Assembly (NCBI RefSeq): GCF_954871325.1
Contig: NW_027050885.1
Span: 434,001 to 498,000, forward strand
Direction of reading: 5' to 3'
Source: Gordionus sp. m RMFG-2023
Lineage: Eukaryota > Nematomorpha > Gordioida > Chordodea > Parachordodidae
Length of the DNA stretch: 64,000 nucleotides
The notes beneath the pieces were generated by a model. It was not told where the DNA came from. It did not search any database and worked only from the letters and a program-made list of their open reading frames with translations. Positions within the stretch are counted from its first letter, which is position 1. Each line of letters begins with the position of its first letter. A program made the position numbers and the translations under genes. Positions 21,446-34,716 of the stretch are shown piece by piece.

Positions 21446-24309
21446 TAGTAATAGTATTAAATATATAGAATATAATAAGATTATTTTAAAATTATTTTTC
21501 TAAGTTCATAAAGTATATATTATAGTGTTTTTTATATATATATGTGAAATATAAGTAAAAATGCTATCACGTAAAAATTTAATAAAATCCTTTAAAGGGA
21601 TTTTAAACGTTAAACCATCATAACCTAATAAACACCTTCTAGTAGGTAAAATATAAAAAAACTCAAGGGATATTAAGGGTTAAATATTTGGGTTAGGGTT
21701 AAGGTTAGTAAATGTTTAAAATATATAGAATATATTAAATCATTTTAAAATTATTTTTCAAGGTATCTAGTTTAAAGAACTATAGGAATTAATCTCTTTT
21801 AAGACATTATATATTATTAGTAAATTAATAAATAATAGTAAGTTCTTAAAGTAAATATTAAAGTGTTTTTTATATATATATCTGAAACATACGTAAAAAT
21901 GCTTATCACGCGAAAATATAATAAATCCCTTAGAAGGGATTTTAAAATTATAAAAAAACTTAAGAGATATTAAGGGTTAAATCATTGCGTTACGGTTAGG
22001 GTTATAGGGTTAAGGTTAGGGTTAGGGTTAGTGTTAGGTTTAGGGTTAAGGTTAGTGTTAGATTTAGGGTTAGTAATAGTATTAAATATATAGAATATAA
22101 TAAGATTATTTTTAAATTATTTTTCTAAGTTCATAAAGTATATATTAAAGTGTTTTATATATATATATGTGAAACATACGTAAAAATGCTTATCACGTAA
22201 AAATTTAATAAAATCCTTGAAAGGTATTTTAAAAATATAAAAAAACTCAAGGGATATTAAGGGTTAAATCATTGAGTTAGGGTTAGGGTTAGAGGGTTAA
22301 GGTTAGGGTTAGTGTTAGGGTTAGTGTTTTAGGGTTAGGGTTAGTGTTAGATTTAGGGTTAGTAATAGTATTAAATATATAGAATATAATAAGAATAGTT
22401 AAAAATTATTTTTTTAAGTTCATAAAGTATATATTAAAGTATTTTTTATATATATATGTGAAACATACGTAAAAATGCTTATCACGTGAAAATATAATAA
22501 AACCCTTTCAAGGGATTTTAAAAATATAAAAAAACTCAAGGGATATTAAGCGTTAAATTACTGGGTTAGGGTTAGGGTTAGAGAGTTAAGGTTATGGTTA
22601 GGGTTATTGTTAGATTTAGGGTTAGTAATAGTATTAAATATATAGAATATAATAAGATTATTTTAAAATTTATTTTCTAAGTTCATAAAGTATATATTAA
22701 AGTGTTTTATATATATATATGTGAAACATACGTAAAAATGCTTATCACGTGAAAATATAATAAAACCCTTTCAAGGAATTTTAAAAATATAAAAAAACTC
22801 AAGGGATATTAAGGGTTAAATCATTGAGTTAGGGTTAGGGTTAGAGGGTTAAGGTTAGGGTTAGGGTTAGGGTTAGTGTTAGATTTAGGGTTAGTAATAG
22901 TATTAAATATATAGAATATAATAAGAATAGTTAAAAATTATTTTTATAAGTTCATAAAGTATATATTAAAGTGTTTTTTATATATATATCTGAAACATAC
23001 GTAAAAATGCTTATCACGCGAAAATATAATAAATCCCTTACAAGGGATTTTAAAAATATAAAAAAACTCAAGAGATATTAAGGGTTAAATCATTGGGTTA
23101 GGGTTATGGTTAGGGGGTTAGGGTTAGGGTTAGTGTTAGGGTTAGGGTTAAGGTTAGTGTTAGATTTAGGGTTAGTAATAGTATTAAATATATAGAATAT
23201 AATAAGATTATTTTAAAATTATTTTTCTAAGTTCATAAAGTATATATTAAAGTGTTTTATATATATATATGTGAAACATACGTAAAAATGCTTATCACGC
23301 GAAAATATAATTAATCCCTTACAAGGGATTTTAAAAATAACTAAAAACTCAAGAGATATTAAGGGTTAAATCATTGCGTTAGGGTTAGGGTTAGAGGTTT
23401 AAGGTTATGGTTAGGGTTAGTGTTAGAGGTTTAAGGTTATGGTTAGGGTTAGTGTTAGATTTAGGGTTAGTAATAGTATTAAATATATAGAATATAATAA
23501 GATTATTTTAAAATTATTTTTCTAAGTTCATAAAGTATATATTAAAGTGTTTTATATATATATATATATGTGAAACATACGTAAATGCTTATCACGCGAA
23601 AATATAATAAATCCCTTACAAGGGATTTTTAAAATATAAAAAAACTCAAGAGATATTAAGGGTTAAATCATTGCGTTAGGGTTAGGGTTAGATGGTTAAG
23701 GTTAGGGTTAGGGTTAGTGTTAGGGTTAGGGTTAGAGTTAGTGTTAGATTTAAGGTTAGTAATAGTATTAAATATATAGAATATAATAAGATTATTTTAA
23801 AATTATTTTTCTAAGTTTATAAAGCATATATTTAAGTGTTTTATATATATATATGTGAAACATACGTAAAAATGCTTATCACGTGAAAGTATAATAAAAC
23901 CCATTCAAGGAATTTTAAAAATATAAAAAAACTCAAGGGATATTAAGGCTTAAATCATTGAGTTAGGGTTAGAGTTAGAGGGTTAAAGTTAGAGTTAGGG
24001 TTAGTGTTGGGGTTAGGGTTAGTGTTAGATTTAGGTTTAGTAATAGTATTAAATATATAGAATATAATAAGATTATTTTAAAATTATTTTTCTAAGTTCA
24101 TAAAGTATATATTAGTTTTTTTTATATATATATGTGAAACATATGTAAAAATGCTTATCACGTGAAAATATAATAAAACCCTTCAAGGGATTTTTAAAAT
24201 TTAAAAAAACTCAAGAGATATTAAGGGTTAAATCATTGGGTTAGGGTTAGAGGGTTAAGGTTAGGGTTAGTGTTAGGGTTAGTGTTAGGGTTAGTGTTAG
24301 ATATAGGGT
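21446..24309 (+). repeat. Block 5: contracted to 10 monomers (E F G/K L M N A B C D)
   Basis: Intact E-F (21,446 and 21,706), then a G/K hybrid at 22,071: the G start with TTTTTAAATTATT joined to the K box CACGTAAAAATTTAAT. This one joint removes H, I and J and shortens the block to 2,864 bp. The rest is canonical. The C monomer at 23,757 is preceded by TTTAAGGTTAG, a private change. Confidence 0.82.
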
Positions 24310-26780
24310 TAGTAATAGTATTAAATATATAGAATATAATAAGATTATTTTAAAATTATTTTTCTAAGTTCATAAAGTATATATTATAGTGTTTTTTATA
24401 TATATATGTGAAATATAAGTAAAAATGCTATCACGTAAAAATTTAATAAAATCCTTTAAAGGGATTTTAAACGTTAAACCATCATAACCTAATAAACACC
24501 TTCTAGTAGGTAAAATATAAAAAAACTCAAGGGATATTAAGGGTTAAATATTTGGGTTAGGGTTAGGGTTAGGGTTAGGGTTAGGGTTAGGGTTAGTGTT
24601 AGGGTTAGGGTTAAGGTTAGTGTTAGATTTAGGGTTAGTAATAGTATTAAATATATAGAATATAATAAGATTATTTTTAAATTATTTTTCTAAGTTCATA
24701 AAGTATATATTAAAGTGTTTTATATATATATGTGAAACATACGTAAAAATGCTTATCACGCGAAAATATAATAAATCCCATAGAAGGGATTTTAAAAATA
24801 TAAAAAAACTCAATAGATATTAAGGGTAAATCATTGGGTTAGGGTTAGGGTTAGAGGGTTTAGGTAGGTTAGGGTTAAGGTTTGTGTTAGATTTAGGGTT
24901 AGTAATAGTATTATATATATATAATATAAATAGAATATTTTAAAATTATTTTTCTAAGTTCATAAAGTATATATTAAAGTGTTTTTTATATATATATCTG
25001 AAACATACGTAAAAATGCTTATCACGCGAAAATATAATAAATCCCTTTCAAGGAATTTTAAAAATATTAAAAACTCACGAGATATTAAGGGTTAAATCAT
25101 TGGGTTAGGGTTAAGGTTAGAGGTTTAAGGTTAAGGTTAGGGTTAGTGTTAGGGTTAGGGTTAAGGTTAGTGTTAGATTTAGGGTTAGTAATAGTATTAA
25201 ATATATAGAATATAATAAGATTAATTTAAAATTATTTTTCTAAGTTCATAAAGCATATATTAAAGTGTTTTATATATATATGTGAAACATACGTAAAAAT
25301 GCTTATCACGTGAAAATATAAAAAAACCCATTCAAGGAATTTTAAAAATATAAAAAAACTCAAGGGATATTAAGGCTTAAATCATTGAGTTAGGGTTAGG
25401 GTTAGAGCGTTAAGGTTAGAGTTAGGGTTAGTGTTGGGGTTAGGGTTAGTGTTAGATTTAGGTTTAGTAATAGTATTAAATATATAGAATATAATAAGAT
25501 TATTTTAAAATTATTTTTCTAAGTTCATAAAGTATATATTAGTGTTTTTTATATATATAGGTAAAACATATGTAAAAATGCTTACCACGTGAAAATATAA
25601 TAAAACCCTTCAAGGGATTTTTAAAATTTAAAAAAACTCAAGAGATATTAAGGGTTAATTCATTGGGTTAGGGTTAGGGTTAGAGGGTTAAGGTTAGGGT
25701 TAGTGTTAGGGTTAGTGTTAGATATAGGGTTAGTAATAGTATTAAATATATAGAATATAATAAGATTATTTTAAAATTATTTTTCTAAGTTCATAAAGTA
25801 TATATTAAAGTGTTTTATATATATATATGTGAAACATACGTAAAAATGCTTATCACGTAAAAATTTAATAAAATCCTTGAAAGGTATTTTAAAAATATAA
25901 AAAAACTCAAGGGATATTAAGGGTTAAATCATTGAGTTAGGGTTAGGGTTAGAGGGTTAAGGTTAGGGTTAGTGTTAGGGTTAGTGTTTTAGGGTTAGGG
26001 TTAGTGTTAGATTTAGGGTTAGTAATAGTATTAAATATATAGAATATAATAAGAATAGTTAAAAATTATTTTTTTAAGTTCATAAAGTATATATTAAAGT
26101 ATTTTTTATATATATATGTGAAACATACGTAAAAATGCTTATCACGTGAAAATATAATAAAACCCTTTCAAGGGATTTTAAAAATATAAAAAAACTCAAG
26201 GGATATTAAGCGTTAAATTACTGGGTTAGGGTTAGGGTTAGAGAGTTAAGGTTATGGTTAGGGTTATTGTTAGATTTAGGGTTAGTAATAGTATTAAATA
26301 TATAGAATATAATAAGATTATTTTAAAATTTATTTTCTAAGTTCATAAAGTATATATTAAAGTGTTTTATATATATATATGTAAAACATACGTAAAAATG
26401 CTTATCACGTGAAAATATAATAAAACCCTTTCAAGGAATTTTAAAAATATAAAAAAACTCAAGGGATATTAAGGGTTAAATCATTGAGTTAGGGTTAGGG
26501 TTAGAGGGTTAAGGTTAGGGTTAGGGTTAGGGTTAGTGTTAGATTTAGGGTTAGTAATAGTATTAAATATATAGAATATAATAAGAATAGTTAAAAATTA
26601 TTTTTATAAGTTCATAAAGTATATATTAAAGTGTTTTTTATATATATATCTGAAACATACGTAAAAATGCTTATCACGCGAAAATATAATAAATCCCTTA
26701 CAAGGGATTTTAAAAATATAAAAAAACTCAAGAGATATTAAGGGTTAAATCATTGGGTTAGGGTTATGGTTAGGGGGTTA
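23150..26780 (+). repeat. 3.6-kb segment duplicated at 28,780-32,410
   Basis: Monomer starts from 23,173 (N) to 24,310 recur at +5,630, and those from 24,636 to 26,552 at +5,634. The only net length change noticed is the 4 bp inside the TTAGGG run at the E-F deletion. The deletion itself is common to both copies. Confidence 0.82.
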
Positions 26781-29700
26781 GGGTTAGTGTTAGGGTTAGG
26801 GTTAAGGTTAGTGTTAGATTTAGGGTTAGTAATAGTATTAAATATATAGAATATAATAAGATTATTTTAAAATTATTTTTCTAAGTTCATAAAGTATATA
26901 TTAAAGTGTTTTATATATATATATGTGAAACATACGTAAAAATGCTTATCACGCGAAAATATAATTAATCCCTTACAAGGGATTTTAAAAATAACTAAAA
27001 ACTCAAGAGATATTAAGGGTTAAATCATTGCGTTAGGGTTAGGGTTAGAGGTTTAAGGTTATGGTTAGGGTTAGTGTTAGAGGTTTAAGGTTATGGTTAG
27101 GGTTAGTGTTAGATTTAGGGTTAGTAATAGTATTAAATATATAGAATATAATAAGATTATTTTAAAATTATTTTTCTAAGTTCATAAAGTATATATTAAA
27201 GTGTTTTATATATATATATATATGTGAAACATACGTAAATGCTTATCACGCGAAAATATAATAAATCCCTTACAAGGGATTTTTAAAATATAAAAAAACT
27301 CAAGAGATATTAAGGGTTAAATCATTGCGTTAGGGTTAGGGTTAGATGGTTAAGGTTAGGGTTAGGGTTAGTGTTAGGGTTAGGGTTAGAGTTAGTGTTA
27401 GATTTAGGGTTAGTAATAGTATTAAATATATAGAATATAATAAGATTATTTTAAAATTATTTTTCTAAGTTTATAAAGCATATATTTAAGTGTTTTATAT
27501 ATATATATGTGAAACATACGTAAAAATGCTTATCACGTGAAAGTATAATAAAACCCATTCAAGGAATTTTAAAAATATAAAAAAACTCAAGGGATATTAA
27601 GGCTTAAATCATTGAGTTAGGGTTAGAGTTAGAGGGTTAAAGTTAGAGTTAGGGTTAGTGTTGGGGTTAGGGTTAGTGTTAGATTTAGGTTTAGTAATAG
27701 TATTAAATATATAGAATATAATAAGATTATTTTAAAATTATTTTTCTAAGTTCATAAAGTATATATTAGTTTTTTTTATATATATATGTGAAACATATGT
27801 AAAAATGCTTATCACGTGAAAATATAATAAAACCCTTCAAGGGATTTTTAAAATTTAAAAAAACTCAAGAGATATTAAGGGTTAAATCATTGGGTTAGGG
27901 TTAGAGGGTTAAGGTTAGGGTTAGTGTTAGGGTTAGTGTTAGGGTTAGTGTTAGATATAGGGTTAGTAATAGTATTAAATATATAGAATATAATAAGATT
28001 ATTTTAAAATTATTTTTCTAAGTTCATAAAGTATATATTAAAGTGTTTTATATATATATATGTGAAACATACGTAAAAATGCTTATCACGCGAAAATATA
28101 ATTAATCCCTTACAAGGGATTTTAAAAATAACTAAAAACTCAAGAGATATTAAGGGTTAAATCATTGCGTTAGGGTTAGGGTTAGAGGTTTAAGGTTATG
28201 GTTAGGGTTAGTGTTAGAGGTTTAAGGTTATGGTTAGGGTTAGTGTTAGATTTAGGGTTAGTAATAGTATTAAATATATAGAATATAATAAGATTATTTT
28301 AAAATTATTTTTCTAAGTTCATAAAGTATATATTAAAGTGTTTTATATATATATATGTAAAACATACGTAAAAATGCTTATCACGTGAAAATATAATAAA
28401 ACCCTTTCAAGGAATTTTAAAAATATAAAAAAACTCAAGGGATATTAAGGGTTAAATCATTGAGTTAGGGTTAGGGTTAGAGGGTTAAGGTTAGGGTTAG
28501 GGTTAGGGTTAGTGTTAGATTTAGGGTTAGTAATAGTATTAAATATATAGAATATAATAAGAATAGTTAAAAATTATTTTTATAAGTTCATAAAGTATAT
28601 ATTAAAGTGTTTTTTATATATATATCTGAAACATACGTAAAAATGCTTATCACGCGAAAATATAATAAATCCCTTACAAGGGATTTTAAAAATATAAAAA
28701 AACTCAAGAGATATTAAGGGTTAAATCATTGGGTTAGGGTTATGGTTAGGGGGTTAGGGTTAGTGTTAGGGTTAGGGTTAAGGTTAGTGTTAGATTTAGG
28801 GTTAGTAATAGTATTAAATATATAGAATATAATAAGATTATTTTAAAATTATTTTTCTAAGTTCATAAAGTATATATTAAAGTGTTTTATATATATATAT
28901 GTGAAACATACGTAAAAATGCTTATCACGCGAAAATATAATTAATCCCTTACAAGGGATTTTAAAAATAACTAAAAACTCAAGAGATATTAAGGGTTAAA
29001 TCATTGCGTTAGGGTTAGGGTTAGAGGTTTAAGGTTATGGTTAGGGTTAGTGTTAGAGGTTTAAGGTTATGGTTAGGGTTAGTGTTAGATTTAGGGTTAG
29101 TAATAGTATTAAATATATAGAATATAATAAGATTATTTTAAAATTATTTTTCTAAGTTCATAAAGTATATATTAAAGTGTTTTATATATATATATATATG
29201 TGAAACATACGTAAATGCTTATCACGCGAAAATATAATAAATCCCTTACAAGGGATTTTTAAAATATAAAAAAACTCAAGAGATATTAAGGGTTAAATCA
29301 TTGCGTTAGGGTTAGGGTTAGATGGTTAAGGTTAGGGTTAGGGTTAGTGTTAGGGTTAGGGTTAGAGTTAGTGTTAGATTTAGGGTTAGTAATAGTATTA
29401 AATATATAGAATATAATAAGATTATTTTAAAATTATTTTTCTAAGTTTATAAAGCATATATTTAAGTGTTTTATATATATATATGTGAAACATACGTAAA
29501 AATGCTTATCACGTGAAAGTATAATAAAACCCATTCAAGGAATTTTAAAAATATAAAAAAACTCAAGGGATATTAAGGCTTAAATCATTGAGTTAGGGTT
29601 AGAGTTAGAGGGTTAAAGTTAGAGTTAGGGTTAGTGTTGGGGTTAGGGTTAGTGTTAGATTTAGGTTTAGTAATAGTATTAAATATATAGAATATAATAA

Positions 29701-29939
29701 GATTATTTTAAAATTATTTTTCTAAGTTCATAAAGTATATATTAGTTTTTTTTATATATATATGTGAAACATATGTAAAAATGCTTATCACGTGAAAATA
29801 TAATAAAACCCTTCAAGGGATTTTTAAAATTTAAAAAAACTCAAGAGATATTAAGGGTTAAATCATTGGGTTAGGGTTAGAGGGTTAAGGTTAGGGTTAG
29901 TGTTAGGGTTAGTGTTAGGGTTAGTGTTAGATATAGGGT
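24310..29939 (+). repeat. Block 6: 20 monomers, E truncated and F missing, internal 1,976-bp duplication
   Basis: Order: truncated E, G H I J K L M N A B C D, an A-type monomer with a D-like lead-in (27,964), then M N A B C D again. The E at 24,310 runs through its specific segment into a pure TTAGGG tract and then straight into G; F is absent. From M onward the block is duplicated in tandem (see separate entry). Two B monomers (27,122 and 29,098) share CATACGTAAATGC, lacking two A residues; the B at 23,468 in block 5 has it too. Confidence 0.82.
24554..24592 (+). repeat. Pure TTAGGG run at the E-F deletion (block 6)
   Basis: Seven GGG runs separated by exact TTA spacers, the longest perfect telomere-type run noticed in the window. 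It lies where the truncated E monomer is joined to the tail of F. It satisfies the sequence pattern for an intramolecular G-quadruplex (four or more GGG runs with 3-base loops). Confidence 0.9.
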
Positions 29940-30234
29940 TAGTAATAGTATTAAATATATAGAATATAATAAGATTATTTTAAAATTATTTTTCTAAGTT
30001 CATAAAGTATATATTATAGTGTTTTTTATATATATATGTGAAATATAAGTAAAAATGCTATCACGTAAAAATTTAATAAAATCCTTTAAAGGGATTTTAA
30101 ACGTTAAACCATCATAACCTAATAAACACCTTCTAGTAGGTAAAATATAAAAAAACTCAAGGGATATTAAGGGTTAAATATTTGGGTTAGGGTTAGGGTT
30201 AGGGTTAGGTTAGGTTAGGGTTAGGGTTAGTGTT
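26283..30234 (+). repeat. Tandem duplication, 1,976-bp period (seven monomers)
   Basis: Starts at 26,283, 26,552, 26,827, 27,122, 27,411, 27,692 and 27,964 recur exactly 1,976 bp later. Shared private changes are TATGTAAAACATACG (26,379 and 28,355) and CGTAAATGC (27,234 and 29,210). The copies diverge at the left in the first bases of the M monomer and at the right where the second copy enters E, so true copy limits are about 26,340-28,010 and 28,316-29,990. Confidence 0.82.
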
Positions 30235-33200
30235 AGGGTTAGGGTTAAGGTTAGTGTTAGATTTAGGGTTAGTAATAGTATTAAATATATAGAATATAAT
30301 AAGATTATTTTTAAATTATTTTTCTAAGTTCATAAAGTATATATTAAAGTGTTTTATATATATATGTGAAACATACGTAAAAATGCTTATCACGCGAAAA
30401 TATAATAAATCCCATAGAAGGGATTTTAAAAATATAAAAAAACTCAATAGATATTAAGGGTAAATCATTGGGTTAGGGTTAGGGTTAGAGGGTTTAGGTA
30501 GGTTAGGGTTAAGGTTTGTGTTAGATTTAGGGTTAGTAATAGTATTATATATATATAATATAAATAGAATATTTTAAAATTATTTTTCTAAGTTCATAAA
30601 GTATATATTAAAGTGTTTTTTATATATATATCTGAAACATACGTAAAAATGCTTATCACGCGAAAATATAATAAATCCCTTTCAAGGAATTTTAAAAATA
30701 TTAAAAACTCACGAGATATTAAGGGTTAAATCATTGGGTTAGGGTTAGGGTTAGAGGTTTAAGGTTAAGGTTAGGGTTAGTGTTAGGGTTAGGGTTAAGG
30801 TTAGTGTTAGATTTAGGGTTAGTAATAGTATTAAATATATAGAATATAATAAGATTAATTTAAAATTATTTTTCTAAGTTCATAAAGCATATATTAAAGT
30901 GTTTTATATATATATGTGAAACATACGTAAAAATGCTTATCACGTGAAAATATAAAAAAACCCATTCAAGGAATTTTAAAAATATAAAAAAACTCAAGGG
31001 ATATTAAGGCTTAAATCATTGAGTTAGGGTTAGGGTTAGAGCGTTAAGGTTAGAGTTAGGGTTAGTGTTGGGGTTAGGGTTAGTGTTAGATTTAGGTTTA
31101 GTAATAGTATTAAATATATAGAATATAATAAGATTATTTTAAAATTATTTTTCTAAGTTCATAAAGTATATATTAGTGTTTTTTATATATATAGGTAAAA
31201 CATATGTAAAAATGCTTACCACGTGAAAATATAATAAAACCCTTCAAGGGATTTTTAAAATTTAAAAAAACTCAAGAGATATTAAGGGTTAATTCATTGG
31301 GTTAGGGTTAGGGTTAGAGGGTTAAGGTTAGGGTTAGTGTTAGGGTTAGTGTTAGATATAGGGTTAGTAATAGTATTAAATATATAGAATATAATAAGAT
31401 TATTTTAAAATTATTTTTCTAAGTTCATAAAGTATATATTAAAGTGTTTTATATATATATATGTGAAACATACGTAAAAATGCTTATCACGTAAAAATTT
31501 AATAAAATCCTTGAAAGGTATTTTAAAAATATAAAAAAACTCAAGGGATATTAAGGGTTAAATCATTGAGTTAGGGTTAGGGTTAGAGGGTTAAGGTTAG
31601 GGTTAGTGTTAGGGTTAGTGTTTTAGGGTTAGGGTTAGTGTTAGATTTAGGGTTAGTAATAGTATTAAATATATAGAATATAATAAGAATAGTTAAAAAT
31701 TATTTTTTTAAGTTCATAAAGTATATATTAAAGTATTTTTTATATATATATGTGAAACATACGTAAAAATGCTTATCACGTGAAAATATAATAAAACCCT
31801 TTCAAGGGATTTTAAAAATATAAAAAAACTCAAGGGATATTAAGCGTTAAATTACTGGGTTAGGGTTAGGGTTAGAGAGTTAAGGTTATGGTTAGGGTTA
31901 TTGTTAGATTTAGGGTTAGTAATAGTATTAAATATATAGAATATAATAAGATTATTTTAAAATTTATTTTCTAAGTTCATAAAGTATATATTAAAGTGTT
32001 TTATATATATATATGTGAAACATACGTAAAAATGCTTATCACGTGAAAATATAATAAAACCCTTTCAAGGAATTTTAAAAATATAAAAAAACTCAAGGGA
32101 TATTAAGGGTTAAATCATTGAGTTAGGGTTAGGGTTAGAGGGTTAAGGTTAGGGTTAGGGTTAGGGTTAGTGTTAGATTTAGGGTTAGTAATAGTATTAA
32201 ATATATAGAATATAATAAGAATAGTTAAAAATTATTTTTATAAGTTCATAAAGTATATATTAAAGTGTTTTTTATATATATATCTGAAACATACGTAAAA
32301 ATGCTTATCACGCGAAAATATAATAAATCCCTTACAAGGGATTTTAAAAATATAAAAAAACTCAAGAGATATTAAGGGTTAAATCATTGGGTTAGGGTTA
32401 TGGTTAGGGGGTTAGGGTTAGGGTTAGGGTTAGTGTTAGGGTTAGGGTTAAGGTTAGTGTTAGATTTAGGGTTAGTAATAGTATTAAATATATAGAATAT
32501 AATAAGATTATTTTAAAATTATTTTTCTAAGTTCATAAAGTATATATTAAAGTGTTTTATATATATATATGTGAAACATACGTAAAAATGCTTATCACGC
32601 GAAAATATAATTAATCCCTTACAAGGGATTTTAAAAATAACTAAAAACTCAAGAGATATTAAGGGTTAAATCATTGCGTTAGGGTTAGGGTTAGGGGGTT
32701 AGGGTTAGGGTTAGGGTTAGTGTTAGGGTTAGGGTTAAGGTTAGTGTTAGATTTAGGGTTAGTAATAGTATTAAATATATAGAATATAATAAGAATAGTT
32801 AAAAATTATTTTTTTAAGTTCATAAAGTATATATTAAAGTATTTTTTATATATATATGTGAAACATACGTAAAAATGCTTATCACGTGAAAATATAATAA
32901 AACCCTTTCAAGGGATTTTAAAAATATAAAAAAACTCAAGGGATATTAAGCGTTAAATTACTGGGTTAGGGTTAGGGTTAGAGAGTTAAGGTTATGGTTA
33001 GGGTTATTGTTAGATTTAGGGTTAGTAATAGTATTAAATATATAGAATATAATAAGATTATTTTAAAATTTATTTTCTAAGTTCATAAAGTATATATTAA
33101 AGTGTTTTATATATATATATGTGAAACATACGTAAAAATGCTTATCACGTGAAAATATAATAATACCCTTTCAAGGAATTTTAAAAATATAAAAAAACTC

Positions 33201-34716
33201 AAGGGATATTAAGGGTTAAATCATTGAGTTAGGGTTAGGGTTAGAGGGTTAAGGTTAGGGTTAGGGTTAGGGTTAGTGTTAGATTTAGGGTTAGTAATAG
33301 TATTAAATATATAGAATATAATAAGAATAGTTAAATATTATTTTTATAAGTTCATAAAGTATATATTAAAGTGTTTTTTATATATATATCTGAAACATAC
33401 GTAAAAATGCTTATCACGCGAAAATATAATAAATCCCTTACAAGGGATTTTAAAAATATAAAAAAATTCAAGAGATATTAAGGGTTAAATCATTGGGTTA
33501 GGGTTATGGTTAGGGGTTAGGGTTAGGGTTAGGGTTAGTGTTAGGGTTAGGGTTAAGGTTAGTGTTAGATTTAGGGTTAGTAATAGTATTAAATATATAG
33601 AATATAATAAGATTATTTTAAAATTATTTTTCTAAGTTCATAAAGTATATATTAAAGTGTTTTATATATATATATGTGAAACATACGTAAAAATGCTTAT
33701 CACGCGAAAATATAATTAATCCCTTACAAGGGATTTTAAAAATAACTAAAAACTCAAGAGATATTAAGGGTTAAATCATTGCGTTAGGGTTAGGGTTAGA
33801 GGTTTAAGGTTATGGTTAGGGTTAGTGTTAGAGGTTTAAGGTTATGGTTAGGGTTAGTGTTAGATTTAGGGTTAGTAATAGTATTAAATATATAGAATAT
33901 AATAAGATTATTTTAAAATTATTTTTCTAAGTTCATAAAGTATATATTAAAGTGTTTTATATATATATATATATGTGAAACATACGTAAAAATGCTTATC
34001 ACGCGAAAATATAATAAATCCCTTACAAGGGATTTTTAAAATATAAAAAAACTCAAGAGATATTAAGGGTTAAATCATTGCGTTAGGGTTAGGGTTAGAT
34101 GGTTAAGGTTAGGGTTAGGGTTAGTGTTAGGGTTAGGGTTAGAGTTAGTGTTAGATTTAGGGTTAGTAATAGTATTAAATATATAGAATATAATAAGATT
34201 ATTTTAAAATTATTTTTCTAAGTTTATAAAGCATATATTTAAGTGTTTTATATATATATATGTGAAACATACGTAAAAATGCTTATCACGTGAAAGTATA
34301 ATAAAACCCATTCAAGGAATTTTAAAAATATAAAAAAACTCAAGGGATATTAAGGCTTAAATCATTGAGTTAGGGTTAGAGTTAGAGGGTTAAAGTTAGA
34401 GTTAGGGTTAGTGTTGGGGTTAGGGTTAGTGTTAGATTTAGGTTTAGTAATAGTATTAAATATATAGAATATAATAAGATTATTTTAAAATTATTTTTCT
34501 AAGTTCATAAAGTATATATTAGTTTTTTTTATATATATATGTGAAACATATGTAAAAATGCTTATCACGTGAAAATATAATAAAACCCTTCAAGGGATTT
34601 TTAAAATTTAAAAAAACTCAAGATATATTAAGGGTTAAATCATTGGGTTAGGGTTAGAGGGTTAAGGTTAGGGTTAGTGTTAGGGTTAGTGTTAGGGTTA
34701 GTGTTAGATATAGGGT
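29940..34716 (+). repeat. Block 7: 17 monomers, E truncated and F missing
   Basis: Order: truncated E, G H I J K L M N, A/N hybrid (32,473), L M N A B C D. It shares the E-F deletion with block 6 and matches it at an offset of 5,630-5,634 over about 3.6 kb, so both descend from one deleted copy. The A/N hybrid leads back to L, repeating L-M-N. The M monomer at 33,023 has AATAATACCC, a private change. Confidence 0.82.
30184..30230 (+). repeat. TTAGGG run with two TTAGG pentamers at the E-F deletion (block 7)
   Basis: The counterpart of the run at 24,554-24,592. It has four clean GGGTTA units, then two GGTTA pentamers, then two more GGGTTA units, and makes the copy 4 bp longer. One-base slippage in the G runs would explain the pentamers. 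Confidence 0.9.

Noticed and set aside
24554-24592. True chromosome end (terminal telomere)
   Set aside because: Only seven perfect units, with array continuing on both sides. It is internal.
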